DNA of 46,009 bases from the NCBI GenBank assembly GCA_937919435.1, contig CALFRR010000072.1:1-46009 (forward strand), written 5' to 3'. Position numbers and translations under genes: made by a program. How positions within the stretch are numbered: position 1 is the first letter of the stretch; each line of letters starts with the position of its first letter. The DNA is from an uncultured Alphaproteobacteria bacterium (GTDB lineage: Bacteria; Pseudomonadota; Alphaproteobacteria; Rhizobiales; Ancalomicrobiaceae). Shown in pieces: positions 16,326 to 24,965 of this stretch. Below the pieces are notes generated by a model. That model searched no databases, had not been told where the DNA came from, and saw only the letters and a list, made by a program, of their open reading frames with translations.

Positions 16326-18544
16326 ACTCCGACGATCATTCGAGTGCATCCCGGACGCCCGAGATCCGACGCGAGCGGGTTCCGCGCGCGATGGTCCCGC
16401 CGGTGCCGACCGAAGCTCCGATCGAGATGCCGGTGCAGAGGCTCGACCGCTGGAAGGGACCGCGGGCGACGGAGGTCGACGGAGCGCCGCGCTTCGTCAC
16501 CTCGCTGACCCGGCTGTTCGTGTTCGGCGGCGGGGCGCTGCTCTCGGCCTACGGCGTGCGCGAGATGGTCGGCGTGGTGTCGGCCGGCGGCATCGTCGGC
16601 CTGGAATGGCCGCTGATCGTGTTCTTCGGCCTGACCTTCACCTGGATCGCCCTGTCGGCGACCAGCGGCGTCGCCGGGTTCGTCGCCGGGTTCTTCGAGA
16701 AGAAGCCGACGAATCTCGATCGCCCGCTCGAAGCGGTCACCGCGCTGGTGATGCCGGTCTACAACGAGAGTCCGGCCCGCACGATCGGGGCGCTCGAGGC
16801 GATGGCCGAAGAGATCATCGCCCGCGGCGAGGGCGGCCAATTCGAGATCTTCGTCTGCTCCGACACCACCGATCAGACGGTGTGGATCGAAGAAGAGATG
16901 GCGATCGACCGGCTGCGCGGCCGGCTCGGAGACCGGATGAAGGTCTGGTATCGCCGCCGCCACAAGAACATCGCCCGCAAGGCCGGCAACATCCAGGACT
17001 TCGTCACCCGTTGGGGCGGGCGCTACGAGCACATGCTGGTGCTCGACGCCGACAGCCTGATGTCGGGCTCGACGCTGATCACCATGGCGCGGCTGATGGA
17101 GGACGACCCGAAGGCCGGGATCATCCAGACCCTGCCGGTGATCGCCAACCGCAACTCGCTGTTCGCCCGCCTGCAGCAGTTCGCCGGCCGCATCTACGGT
17201 CCGGTGATCGCCCGCGGGCTCGCCATCTGGCACGGCCGCGACGGCAACTATTGGGGCCACAACGCGATCATCCGGACCCGCGCCTTCGCCGAGTGTTGCG
17301 GTCTGCCGGAACTGCGGGGCCGCAAGCCGTTCGGCGGTCACGTGCTCAGCCACGACTTCGTCGAGGCGGCGCTGATCCGGCGCGGCGGCTGGGGCGTCTA
17401 CATGGTGCCCTGGCTCGGCGGCTCCTACGAGGAGAGCCCGCCGTCGCTGCTCGACGTGGCGATCCGCGACCGGCGGTGGGCACAGGGCAATCTCCAGCAC
17501 ATCGGCGTGCTGCCGACCCGCGGTCTGGCCTGGCCGTCGCGCGTCCATTTCGCCACCGGCATCATGAGCTACCTCGCCTCGCCGATCTGGCTGTTGCTGC
17601 TGATGGTCGGTCTCGCCCTGGCGCTGCAGGCGCGGTTCATCCGGCCGGAGTACTTCTCCAAGGAGTTCTCGCTCTATCCGGCGTGGCCGCGGTTCGACAG
17701 CGAACGGGCCCTGCAACTTTTTCTGGTCACCATGGCGGTGCTGCTGCTCCCCAAGGTGCTCGGCACGATCGAGTCGATCCTGCGCTCCGAGGTCCGCAAG
17801 CGCTCCGGCGGGACCATCGCGATCGTCGTCGGAATGCTGCTCGAGACGATCATCTCGGCCCTGGTGGCACCGGTGATGATGCTGTTGCAGAGCCGGCACG
17901 TCGCCGAGATCCTGCTCGGTGCCGATTCCGGCTGGAAGACCCAGCGGCGCGACGACGGCGGCATCCCGCTCGCCGAGGTGATCCGCCACCACTGGCAGCA
18001 CGCGGCGATCGGCGCGCTGATGGCGGTCGCCGCCTATGTCATCTCGCCGGCGATCCTCGCCTGGATGGCGCCGACGCTGCTCGGTCTCGCCCTGGCGGTG
18101 CCGCTGTCCTGGCTCTCCGGATCGCTCGAGGCCGGGTTGTGGCTGAAGAAGTTGGGGCTGCTGCTGATCCCGGAGGAGACCGATCCGCCGCCGATCCTCG
18201 CCGCCGCCGCCCGCACCCAGGCGCTCGCCGAGACCGAACTGCCGGAGATCGAGGACGGGCTCACCGCGGTCGTCGAGAACCCGGAGATCCGCGACGTCCA
18301 TGCCCGGATGTTCCTGCCGGTGCCACTCCGGCCGCGCGGCCGGCCCGACCTCGAACCGGTGATGGCCGCCGCCAAGATCGACGAGGCGACCGACTTCTCG
18401 GAAGTGATCGCCTGGCTCGGCGAGAAGGAACGGATGGCGGTGCTCTGCGACCCGCGGCTGATCTCGTCGATCGACCGGCTGATCGCCGATCCGAAGCCGG
18501 CTCCCGCCCATCACGTCGAAGGCGAACCGCCGGCCAGAAGCTGA
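16322..18544 (+). CDS. opgH: Glucans biosynthesis glucosyltransferase OpgH (MdoH)
   Basis: Inner-membrane glycosyltransferase family 2 enzyme that polymerises glucose from UDP-glucose for periplasmic glucans. The 740 residues have two N-terminal membrane helices (about 62-122), a cytoplasmic GT2 domain with VMPVYNESP (143-151), DADS (Asp242, Asp244), the base-type Asp345 in SHDFVEAAL and the RDRRWAQGN motif (382-390), then several C-terminal membrane helices and a cytoplasmic tail. Length is shorter than the roughly 850 residues of E. coli OpgH, mainly at the N-terminus. It is coupled to opgG through an ATGA overlap. Confidence 0.95.
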   Translation: MNSDDHSSASRTPEIRRERVPRAMVPPVPTEAPIEMPVQRLDRWKGPRATEVDGAPRFVTSLTRLFVFGGGALLSAYGVREMVGVVSAGGIVGLEWPLIVFFGLTFTWIALSATSGVAGFVAGFFEKKPTNLDRPLEAVTALVMPVYNESPARTIGALEAMAEEIIARGEGGQFEIFVCSDTTDQTVWIEEEMAIDRLRGRLGDRMKVWYRRRHKNIARKAGNIQDFVTRWGGRYEHMLVLDADSLMSGSTLITMARLMEDDPKAGIIQTLPVIANRNSLFARLQQFAGRIYGPVIARGLAIWHGRDGNYWGHNAIIRTRAFAECCGLPELRGRKPFGGHVLSHDFVEAALIRRGGWGVYMVPWLGGSYEESPPSLLDVAIRDRRWAQGNLQHIGVLPTRGLAWPSRVHFATGIMSYLASPIWLLLLMVGLALALQARFIRPEYFSKEFSLYPAWPRFDSERALQLFLVTMAVLLLPKVLGTIESILRSEVRKRSGGTIAIVVGMLLETIISALVAPVMMLLQSRHVAEILLGADSGWKTQRRDDGGIPLAEVIRHHWQHAAIGALMAVAAYVISPAILAWMAPTLLGLALAVPLSWLSGSLEAGLWLKKLGLLLIPEETDPPPILAAAARTQALAETELPEIEDGLTAVVENPEIRDVHARMFLPVPLRPRGRPDLEPVMAAAKIDEATDFSEVIAWLGEKERMAVLCDPRLISSIDRLIADPKPAPAHHVEGEPPARS

Positions 18545-18563
18545 CGTCGCGGGAGGTGATCGT

Positions 18564-18585
18564 GGGCGCTCCGTTCGGAGCGTCC
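18564..18585 (+). terminator. Hairpin after opgH
   Basis: Stem GGGCGCTCCG / CGGAGCGTCC with a two-base centre and one G-U pair, 20 bases after the opgH stop. No U-tract follows, so it is a weak terminator candidate. Confidence 0.3.
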
Positions 18586-18673
18586 CGGCCCGGCCTGTCG
18601 TAACGGCATGTCCCTGCGGAAGGTGGTCGGAAGCAGGGCGGGCATCGCGTCATGCGCCTGCGACATATCGACC

Positions 18674-18705
18674 GAATGTCGACATGCGTTTTTCGCATTC
18701 ATGAA
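18674..18705. promoter_or_regulatory. Palindrome cluster upstream of satP
   Basis: Perfect palindromes ATGTCGACAT (18676-18685) and TTCATGAA (18698-18705), and between them ATGCG-TTTTT-CGCAT (18684-18698). The outer GAATG (18674-18678) and CATTC (18696-18700) are also inverted. Probably an operator region for a regulator of satP; the regulator is unknown. Confidence 0.4.
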
Positions 18706-18893
18706 AAATCTAGTTCATTCAATGTGTTGGCCGGCGGTTCGGCGATTTTGCCGCGGCGCCGGGATCGTTTAGGAAGACCGGCCCGTTCGGTTCGGGGCCG
18801 CGGTGGAGCCGCGCCGGCCCGATCGGGTCCGCCGGAGCCCGGGGGCTTCCCTGCCGATCGGCATCTTCCTCCCACGATCACCGGACACGCCAG

Positions 18894-19484
18894 ATGAGTT
18901 CCTCGAACGCGCACGACGCGACCGCCAATCCCGCGCCCCTCGGCCTGATGGGCTTCGGCATGACGACCGTGCTCCTCAACCTCCACAATGCCGGCTTTTT
19001 TCCGCTCGACACGATGATCCTGGCGATGGGGATCTTCTACGGCGGCTTCGCCCAGATCATCGCCGGGGTGATGGAATGGCGCAAGGGCAACACCTTCGCC
19101 GCCACCGCCTTCACCAGCTACGGCATGTTCTGGCTGTCGCTGGTCGGGCTGATCGTCCTCCAGCACGCCCCGATCGGCGTCGCCGGACCGGCCAAGGCGA
19201 CGGCGATGCCGGCCTTCCTCGGCATGTGGGGCGTGTTCACCGCGGTGCTGTTCGTCGGCACGCTCAGGCTCAACCGGGCGCTCCAGGTGGTGTTCGGTTC
19301 GCTCACCGTGCTGTTCGTCCTGCTGGCGCTCGGAGACGCCACCGGCAACGAGGAGATCACCCGGATCGCCGGCTTCGAAGGCCTGTTCTGCGGCGCTTCG
19401 GCGATCTACGCCGGGCTCGCTCAGGTGCTGAACGAGGTCTACGGCCGCACCGTGTGGCCGATCGGGCCGGTCGCCCGCGCCTGA
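18894..19484 (+). CDS. satP: Acetate/succinate permease, GPR1/FUN34/YaaH (SatP) family
   Basis: 196-residue six-helix inner-membrane protein of the AceTr family that takes up acetate and succinate with protons. The family signature NPAPLGL is at residues 12-18, followed by LLNLHNAGFF and the GGFAQIIAGVMEW block typical of YaaH. Length matches the family (about 190-200). It stands alone, with a palindromic upstream region and a strong terminator after it, so it is probably a monocistronic, regulated gene. Acetate specificity is inferred from the family. Confidence 0.92.
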   Translation: MSSSNAHDATANPAPLGLMGFGMTTVLLNLHNAGFFPLDTMILAMGIFYGGFAQIIAGVMEWRKGNTFAATAFTSYGMFWLSLVGLIVLQHAPIGVAGPAKATAMPAFLGMWGVFTAVLFVGTLRLNRALQVVFGSLTVLFVLLALGDATGNEEITRIAGFEGLFCGASAIYAGLAQVLNEVYGRTVWPIGPVARA

Positions 19485-19507
19485 AGCGGGTCGTCTTTCG
19501 AGAAACG

Positions 19508-19540
19508 AGAAGCGCCGCCCCGGGCCGGGACGGCGCTTCT
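19508..19540. terminator. Bidirectional terminator between satP and the chemoreceptor gene
   Basis: Perfect 10-bp stem AGAAGCGCCG / CGGCGCTTCT with a 13-base GC-rich loop. T-rich sequence follows on the plus strand (TTCGTTCC), and TCTCGTTTCTCG follows on the minus strand. It lies between two convergent genes. Confidence 0.75.
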
Positions 19541-19559
19541 TTCGTTCCGACGGTCGAAG

Positions 19560-21650
19560 TCAGGCGGCGCGGACGGTGCTCAGGAACTTGTCCACCTCGT
19601 CGTGCAGCAGATCCGACTGGCGGCCGAGTTCGTTCGCCGCATCGAGCACCCGATTGGCGGCGGTGTTCGATTCGGACGCTGCGGCGGTCACACCGACGAT
19701 GTTGGAGGAGACGTCGGTGGTGCCCTTCGACGCTTCCTGGACGTTGCGGGCGATCTCGCCGGTCGCCGCGCCCTGGCCGTCGACCGCGCTCGAGATGGTG
19801 GCAGTGATCTCGCTCATCGTCTCGATCGTTCGGCCGATCCCGACGATCGCCTGGGCCGCCTCGTCGGTGGCGGTGCGGATCGCGCCGATCTGGCCGGAGA
19901 TCTCGGCGGTCGCCTTGGCGGTCTGGTCGGCGAGCTGTTTGACCTCGGCGGCGACCACCGCGAAGCCCTTGCCGGCATCGCCGGCACGAGCCGCCTCGAT
20001 CGTCGCGTTGAGGGCCAGCAGGTTGGTCTGGCCGGCGATGTTGTCGATCAGGCCGAGAATCGAGCCGATCTTCTCGGCGGCGGTCGAGAGGCCCTTGACC
20101 CGGTCGTTGGTCTCGTTCGCCTCGCCGACCGCCTTGTGGGCGATCTCCGCCGACTTCTGGACCTGACGGGCGATGTCGGCGACCGAGAACGACAGTTCCT
20201 CCGCCGCGGTGGCGACCGAAGCGACGTTGGCGGACGCCTGTTCGGAGGCCGCGGCGACCGAGGTCGAGCGGGCGGCGGTCGCTTCCGCCGTGGTGCCGAG
20301 GGCGCGGGCGGTCGTCTGCAACTCGCCGGCGGCGTCGGCGACCCGGCGGACGATCACCCCCACCGCCGCATCGAAGCGGTCGGCGAGTTCGATCATCTCG
20401 GCCCGACGCCGTTCGGCGGCGCGGCGTTCTTCTTCGGCTCGGGCACCGCGCAGGCGTTCCGATTCGGTCATCGTGTCGCGGAACACCGCCATGGTCTTGC
20501 CGAGCGCGCCGATCTCGTCCTCCCGCGTGGTGAACGGTGCCTCGGTGGCGAGATCGCCCTCGGCGAGGCGGACCATTCGGTCGCGGATGATCTCCAGCGG
20601 GCGGACCACCCGGCGTCCGACGAACCAGAAGCAGACGGCGGCCGCGATCAGCGCCAGCACGGAGAGCGCGATCCGTCCCTGGAACTGCGCGTAGGCGGCA
20701 TCGCGTTCGGCGGTCGCCCGCATCTCGGCGGCGACCAGCAGCGCGTCGGCGGCCGCCACCGCATATCCGAGCCGCGGCAGGATGAAGGCGTTCCAGCTGG
20801 CGGAGTTCAGTGGGATCTTGCCGCCGGCCATGATCGTGGAGACGTAGTTGCCGTAGAGCGCCACCGCCTCGGGGGAGAAGTTCTCCGCTTCCGCCCGGGT
20901 GATCGCCTCGGCGACCGAGGGAGGCAGGACCAGCCCGTCGATGGTCGCCTTCATCGCTTTCCAGGCGATCTGCGCCTGACCGACGTTGGTCTGTACCCGG
21001 ACCAGCTGGTCCGGCGGCAGAGCGAGGCCGGAGACGGCGTTGCCGGTCAGGAGGGCCGCCTCGCCGGCATGGCTGCGCACCAGCCAGACCAGCGCCTTCG
21101 CCTGGAACAGCTTGTCGATCTCGGGATCGCCGAGCAGGACGTCTCGGGTGATCGATCCGCCCATCTCGTCGAGCCCGTCGATCAGAGCGACCTCGTCGCG
21201 GGCGTAATCGGCGGCGAGGCCGGCGCGCCGCTGCGCCTTGGGCAGACGGACCTGCTCCGTCATCTCCTGCTGCAGGGCGACGAACCGGCGATCGAGATCG
21301 GCGAGGGCGGCCCCCTTGCGGGCGATCTCGGGATCCGGGTGGGCCTTCAGGCGTTCCACCGCACGCGCCACCGCGGGCATGCCGATCGCACGGGCCTCCC
21401 GGATCGCCTTGTTCTCGACCGTCACCGCCGCCTCCGACTGGAGCTCGCGGTTGGCGTTGGAGCGGTCGATCCGCAGATTGGCCATGCCGGTGAACATGTC
21501 CTTCATCACGATGACCGCATCGAGGATGCGTTCCGTGACCCGGACGCGCTGCCAGGCGGCGATTCCTTCCATCGAGCAGATGGTCAGGAACCCGAGGGCG
21601 AACAGCCCGATGATTCCGCGTAGAATGCGACTGACCGTGAACCTCGGCAT
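19560..21650 (-). CDS. Methyl-accepting chemotaxis protein with a large all-helical sensor domain
   Basis: 696-residue chemoreceptor. Membrane helix 1 is at about 9-31 and helix 2 at about 326-345, enclosing a periplasmic sensor of about 290 residues that looks entirely helical, closest in size to helical-bimodular type sensors (inference). A HAMP domain (about 346-400) and a cytoplasmic signalling domain follow, with the conserved hairpin tip IDNIAGQTNLLALNATIEAA near 535-555. There is no C-terminal pentapeptide for CheR/CheB tethering. The ligand is unknown. It is a lone gene with no che genes nearby. Confidence 0.92.
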   Translation of the reverse strand: MPRFTVSRILRGIIGLFALGFLTICSMEGIAAWQRVRVTERILDAVIVMKDMFTGMANLRIDRSNANRELQSEAAVTVENKAIREARAIGMPAVARAVERLKAHPDPEIARKGAALADLDRRFVALQQEMTEQVRLPKAQRRAGLAADYARDEVALIDGLDEMGGSITRDVLLGDPEIDKLFQAKALVWLVRSHAGEAALLTGNAVSGLALPPDQLVRVQTNVGQAQIAWKAMKATIDGLVLPPSVAEAITRAEAENFSPEAVALYGNYVSTIMAGGKIPLNSASWNAFILPRLGYAVAAADALLVAAEMRATAERDAAYAQFQGRIALSVLALIAAAVCFWFVGRRVVRPLEIIRDRMVRLAEGDLATEAPFTTREDEIGALGKTMAVFRDTMTESERLRGARAEEERRAAERRRAEMIELADRFDAAVGVIVRRVADAAGELQTTARALGTTAEATAARSTSVAAASEQASANVASVATAAEELSFSVADIARQVQKSAEIAHKAVGEANETNDRVKGLSTAAEKIGSILGLIDNIAGQTNLLALNATIEAARAGDAGKGFAVVAAEVKQLADQTAKATAEISGQIGAIRTATDEAAQAIVGIGRTIETMSEITATISSAVDGQGAATGEIARNVQEASKGTTDVSSNIVGVTAAASESNTAANRVLDAANELGRQSDLLHDEVDKFLSTVRAA

Positions 21651-21736
21651 GTTGTCCTCCGACCGCGCACCGAACGGCGATGCACGCGAGGCATCTTCCG
21701 GGAGGAACTGTAATTGCAGGTTAGCGGTATCCGATT

Positions 21737-21750
21737 ATGTCGAACGACAT
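21737..21750. promoter_or_regulatory. Inverted repeat upstream of the chemoreceptor gene
   Basis: ATGTCG-AA-CGACAT, 87 bases before the start of the minus-strand chemoreceptor gene, in the tgt/chemoreceptor gap. A possible operator; no known regulator consensus is recognised. Confidence 0.3.
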
Positions 21751-21874
21751 CGTCGGCGCCGGTCGATCGCCCCTCGGGCGAAACGGCGGGCTCTTCCGCT
21801 CGAGCCGGTGTGGGCCGGCCGCGGGGATCCGCGTCGCATTCCGATCGGGTGATCGCGGCACCGGACCGGGCGCC

Positions 21875-23029
21875 TCAGAGCGGCGGCAGGTCGCCCCGCG
21901 CCCAGTCGGCTTCGATCTCCGCCTTCGTCTCGGCGAAACGCCCGGTTTCGATGCCGGCACGGAGCTTCGCCATCAGGCTCTGGTAGTAGGCGACGTTGAT
22001 CCAGGTCAGAAGCATCGCGCCGAGCGATTCGCCGGTGCGGACCAGATGGTGCAGGTAGGCGCGCGACCAGTCGCGGGCGGCAGGGCAATCGCTGGTCTCG
22101 TCGATCGGCCGGGGATCGTCGGTGTGGCGGGCGTTCCTGAGGTTGATCTTGCCGAAGCGGGTGTAGGCGAGGCCGTGGCGGCCGGCGCGGGTCGGCATCA
22201 CGCAGTCGAACATGTCGATGCCGCGCTCGACACCGCCGAGGATGTCCTGCGGCGTGCCCACCCCCATCAGGTAGCGCGGCCGGTCGGCGGGCAGCAGCGG
22301 CGCCGTCGCCTCGATCACCCGGAACATCACCTCCTGCGGTTCGCCGACCGCGAGGCCGCCCAGCGCATAGCCGTGGAAGCCGATCGCCGTCAGCCCGGCG
22401 GCGGAACGGGCGCGCAGATCGAGATCGTCGCCGCCCTGGACGATGCCGAAGACGCCGTGGCCGCGCCGGCCGAAGAACGCCGCCTTCGAGCGCTCGGCCC
22501 AACGCAGCGACAGCTCCATCGCGCGGGCCATCTCCTTCTTCTCGGCGGGCAGGCCGACGCATTCGTCGAGCTGCATCTGGATGTCCGAGCCGATCGCCGC
22601 CTGGATCTCCAGGCTGCGCTCCGGGGTCAGCATGTGCTTGGAACCGTCGACGTGGCTGCGGAAGGCGACGCCCTGCTCGGTGATCTTCCTGAGCTTGGCC
22701 AGCGACATCACCTGGAAGCCGCCGGAATCGGTGAGGATCGGATGCGGCCAGTTCATCAGCCGATGCAGGCCGCCGAGCGCGGCGATCCGTTCGGCGCCGG
22801 GCCGCAGCATCAGGTGATAGGTGTTGCCGAGCAGGATGTCGGCGCCGGTCGCGCGGACCTGATCGGGGTAGAGGCACTTGACGGTGCCCTGGGTGCCGAC
22901 CGGCATGAAGGCCGGCGTGCGGATCTCGCCGTGCGCCGTGGTCACCGTGCCGCGACGGGCGGTGCCGTCGGTCGCGGTGAGGGCGAAGCCGAACTCCGGG
23001 CCGGTGGGGGTGTCGGTGGCGTCGGTCAT
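21875..23029 (-). CDS. tgt: tRNA-guanine(34) transglycosylase Tgt with a degenerate zinc site
   Basis: Exchanges guanine-34 for preQ1 in tRNAs with GUN anticodons during queuosine synthesis. The 384 residues keep the catalytic Asp pair: Asp101 in TDSGGFQVMSL and nucleophile Asp275 in FDCVMPTR. They also keep the preQ1-pocket motif ALGGLAVGEP and the RAYLHHL block. The classical zinc ligands (CxCxxC and a later His) are mostly absent: only Cys315 remains, with Ser313, Ala318 and Ile344 at the other positions. Start ATG 23029 overlaps the queA stop (ATGA), so queA and tgt are coupled. Confidence 0.95.
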   Translation of the reverse strand: MTDATDTPTGPEFGFALTATDGTARRGTVTTAHGEIRTPAFMPVGTQGTVKCLYPDQVRATGADILLGNTYHLMLRPGAERIAALGGLHRLMNWPHPILTDSGGFQVMSLAKLRKITEQGVAFRSHVDGSKHMLTPERSLEIQAAIGSDIQMQLDECVGLPAEKKEMARAMELSLRWAERSKAAFFGRRGHGVFGIVQGGDDLDLRARSAAGLTAIGFHGYALGGLAVGEPQEVMFRVIEATAPLLPADRPRYLMGVGTPQDILGGVERGIDMFDCVMPTRAGRHGLAYTRFGKINLRNARHTDDPRPIDETSDCPAARDWSRAYLHHLVRTGESLGAMLLTWINVAYYQSLMAKLRAGIETGRFAETKAEIEADWARGDLPPL

Positions 23030-24108
23030 GGGGACTCCGGGAAGAGCAGCGAGGCGTCGCCGTAGGAATAGAAACGATAGCCGGTCGCCACCGCGTGCGC
23101 ATAGGCGGCCTTCATCGTGGCGAGGCCGGAGAAGGCCGAGACCAGCATGAACAGGGTCGACTTCGGCAGGTGGAAGTTGGTCATCAGCGCATCGACCGAG
23201 CAGATCCGGCGGCCGGGGGTCAGGAAGATGTCGGTCGACCCGGCCCAGGCGGCGAGCCCCTCCCCGTCCCTCCAGGCGCTCTCCAGGATGCGCAGCGAGG
23301 TGGTGCCGACGGCGACGATCCGCCCTCCCCGCGCCCGGGTCGCGTTCAGCGCCGCCGCGGTCTCGGCGGTGAGCACGCCGCTCTCGGCGTGCATCCGGTG
23401 TTCGTCGGTGTCCTCGACCTTGACCGGCAGGAAGGTGCCGGCACCGACGTGCAGGGTGACGAAGTGGCGGGAGACGCCGGCCGCGTCGAGCCGGGCGAAC
23501 AGGTCGGGAGTGAAGTGGAGGCCGGCGGTCGGGGCGGCGACCGCGCCCTCCTCGCGGGCGTAGATGGTCTGGTAGTCGGTGGTGTCGGCGTCGTCGGCGG
23601 CGCGGCGGGCGGAGATGTAGGGCGGCAGCGGCATCGCTCCGACCGAGCGGATCGCCTCGTCGAGGACCGGGCCGGCGAGGTCGAAGGCGAGATCGACGAC
23701 CCCATCCTCGTCCTTGGCGGTGACCGAAGCCCACAGCTCGCCGATCAGACAGGCCCGTCCCGCCTCGCCGAACAGCACCCGGTCGCCCGGCTTCAGGCGC
23801 TTGCCGGGGCGGGCGAAGGCGCGCCAGCGGGCGGCGTCGATCCGTTCGATCAGATTGAAGGAGACGCGCGTGACCGCGTCGCCGCGACGGCGGGTGCCGT
23901 GGAGCTCGGCCGGGATCACCCGGGTGTCGTTGAACACCAGCGCGTCGCCGGCCCGCAGGAAGCCCGGCAGGTCGCCGACGGTGGCGTCGGTCAGCACCGC
24001 GTCCCCGTTCGGTCGGACGACCAGCAGCCGGGCGCTCTCGCGCGGGCTCGCCGGACGCAGGGCGATCCGCTCGGGCGGCAGATCGAAATCGAAGAGGTCG
24101 ACGCGCAT
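23026..24108 (-). CDS. queA: S-adenosylmethionine:tRNA ribosyltransferase-isomerase QueA
   Basis: Transfers and isomerises the ribosyl part of SAM onto preQ1-modified tRNA to give epoxyqueuosine, the step after Tgt. The 360 residues (family about 340-365) begin MRVDLFDFDLPPERIALRP and contain LVFNDTRVIPAEL, PTAGLHFTPDLF, HVGAGTFLPVK, and TNFHLPKSTLFMLVSAF. The start at 24108 matches the family N-terminus; longer upstream extensions run through noncoding sequence. It forms a two-gene unit with tgt. Confidence 0.97.
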   Translation of the reverse strand: MRVDLFDFDLPPERIALRPASPRESARLLVVRPNGDAVLTDATVGDLPGFLRAGDALVFNDTRVIPAELHGTRRRGDAVTRVSFNLIERIDAARWRAFARPGKRLKPGDRVLFGEAGRACLIGELWASVTAKDEDGVVDLAFDLAGPVLDEAIRSVGAMPLPPYISARRAADDADTTDYQTIYAREEGAVAAPTAGLHFTPDLFARLDAAGVSRHFVTLHVGAGTFLPVKVEDTDEHRMHAESGVLTAETAAALNATRARGGRIVAVGTTSLRILESAWRDGEGLAAWAGSTDIFLTPGRRICSVDALMTNFHLPKSTLFMLVSAFSGLATMKAAYAHAVATGYRFYSYGDASLLFPESP

Positions 24109-24261
24109 CGGGTCGTCTCGGTCGGCGCCTCCGGCCGGCGGGATCGGCTCGGAGGGGCCCGGTTGGTCGGAACCGGGCGTCGATCGTCCGGCGGAACCGC
24201 GACCATGCACCGGCGGCGGCACGACGAAAAGGCCGGTGTCGGCGACGGGCGGTCGAAAAGC

Positions 24262-24295
24262 CGACGGCCGGCACCCGTCGGGATGCCGGCCGTCG
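24262..24295 (-). terminator. Rho-independent terminator after the cyclophilin gene
   Basis: Perfect 12-bp stem CGACGGCCGGCA / TGCCGGCCGTCG with a 10-base loop, followed on the minus strand by GCTTTTCG. It lies 20 bases after the cyclophilin stop and separates it from queA. Confidence 0.75.
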
Positions 24296-24314
24296 TCGGA
24301 TCGGACGGAGCCGA

Positions 24315-24791
24315 TCAGTTCGGGATGTCGGCGAGCACCTTCACCGAGATCATCTTGTCGGGATCGCGCACCGGCTCGCCGCGCTTGATCTTGTCGACGT
24401 TCTCCATGCCTTCGACGACCTTGCCCCACACCGTGTACTGGCGGTCGAGGAAGCGGGCGTCGTCGAAGCAGATGAAGAACTGCGAGTTGGCCGAGTTCGG
24501 GTTCTGGGCGCGGGCCATCGAGGCGGTGCCGCGGACGTGCGGCTCGGCGTTGAACTCTGCCGGCAGGTTCGGGTACTTCGAGCCGCCGGTGCCGGTGCCG
24601 TGCGGGCAACCGGTCTGGGCCATGAAGCCCTCGATCACCCGGTGGAACACGATCCCGTCGTAGAAACCTTCGCGCGCCAGCTTCTTGATGTGCTCGACGT
24701 GCTTGGGGGCGAGATCCGGCCGCATCGCGATCACCACCCGGCCCTTGGTGGTTTCGATGACGAGAGTATTTTCAGGATCGAGAGCAGTCAT
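24315..24791 (-). CDS. ppiB: Peptidyl-prolyl cis-trans isomerase, cyclophilin type
   Basis: Cytoplasmic cyclophilin of 158 residues without a signal peptide. It shows the active-site motif FHRVIEGFMAQTGCPHGTG and the block MARAQNPNSANSQFFICFDD. A short queA-side terminator follows and its own promoter candidate precedes it. Rhizobial genomes often carry a signal-bearing cyclophilin next to a cytoplasmic one in front of queA-tgt; only the cytoplasmic copy is here. The symbol is by family rather than proven orthology. Confidence 0.93.
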   Translation of the reverse strand: MTALDPENTLVIETTKGRVVIAMRPDLAPKHVEHIKKLAREGFYDGIVFHRVIEGFMAQTGCPHGTGTGGSKYPNLPAEFNAEPHVRGTASMARAQNPNSANSQFFICFDDARFLDRQYTVWGKVVEGMENVDKIKRGEPVRDPDKMISVKVLADIPN

Positions 24792-24900
24792 CGGATGACC
24801 TTTTCTTGGAGGGAGTCGATCGTCTTCTTCACGCGTGTCGGTCGTCGGGTGGCCCCGTGACCCCAGGCGGTCTCTGGGTTTTAAGGAGGATTCCCCTCAT

Positions 24901-24929
24901 CTTATCGGTCGAAAACCGACGCGGGGCAA
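24901..24929 (-). promoter_or_regulatory. Candidate sigma70-type promoter for ppiB
   Basis: On the minus strand TTGCCC (24924-24929), a 17-base spacer, then GATAAG (24901-24906), about 110 bases before the ppiB start. It lies just downstream of the preceding gene's stop. Confidence 0.55.
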
Positions 24930-24965
24930 CCCGTGTGGACACCATTCGGCGGATTTCGCACGGCA

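Larger units (their letters stand above)
18545..18893. other. 349-base intergenic region between opgH and satP
   Basis: No gene seen. After opgH comes a 10-bp hairpin (18564-18585); the middle (about 18660-18730) is distinctly AT-richer than the surroundings and has several short palindromes, listed separately. The AT-rich part is the likely regulatory region of satP. Confidence 0.6.

Noticed and set aside
16276..18603. 775-codon plus-strand frame in another register over opgH
   Set aside because: Arg/Gly/Asp-rich shadow of opgH; opgH itself carries all glycosyltransferase motifs and membrane helices.
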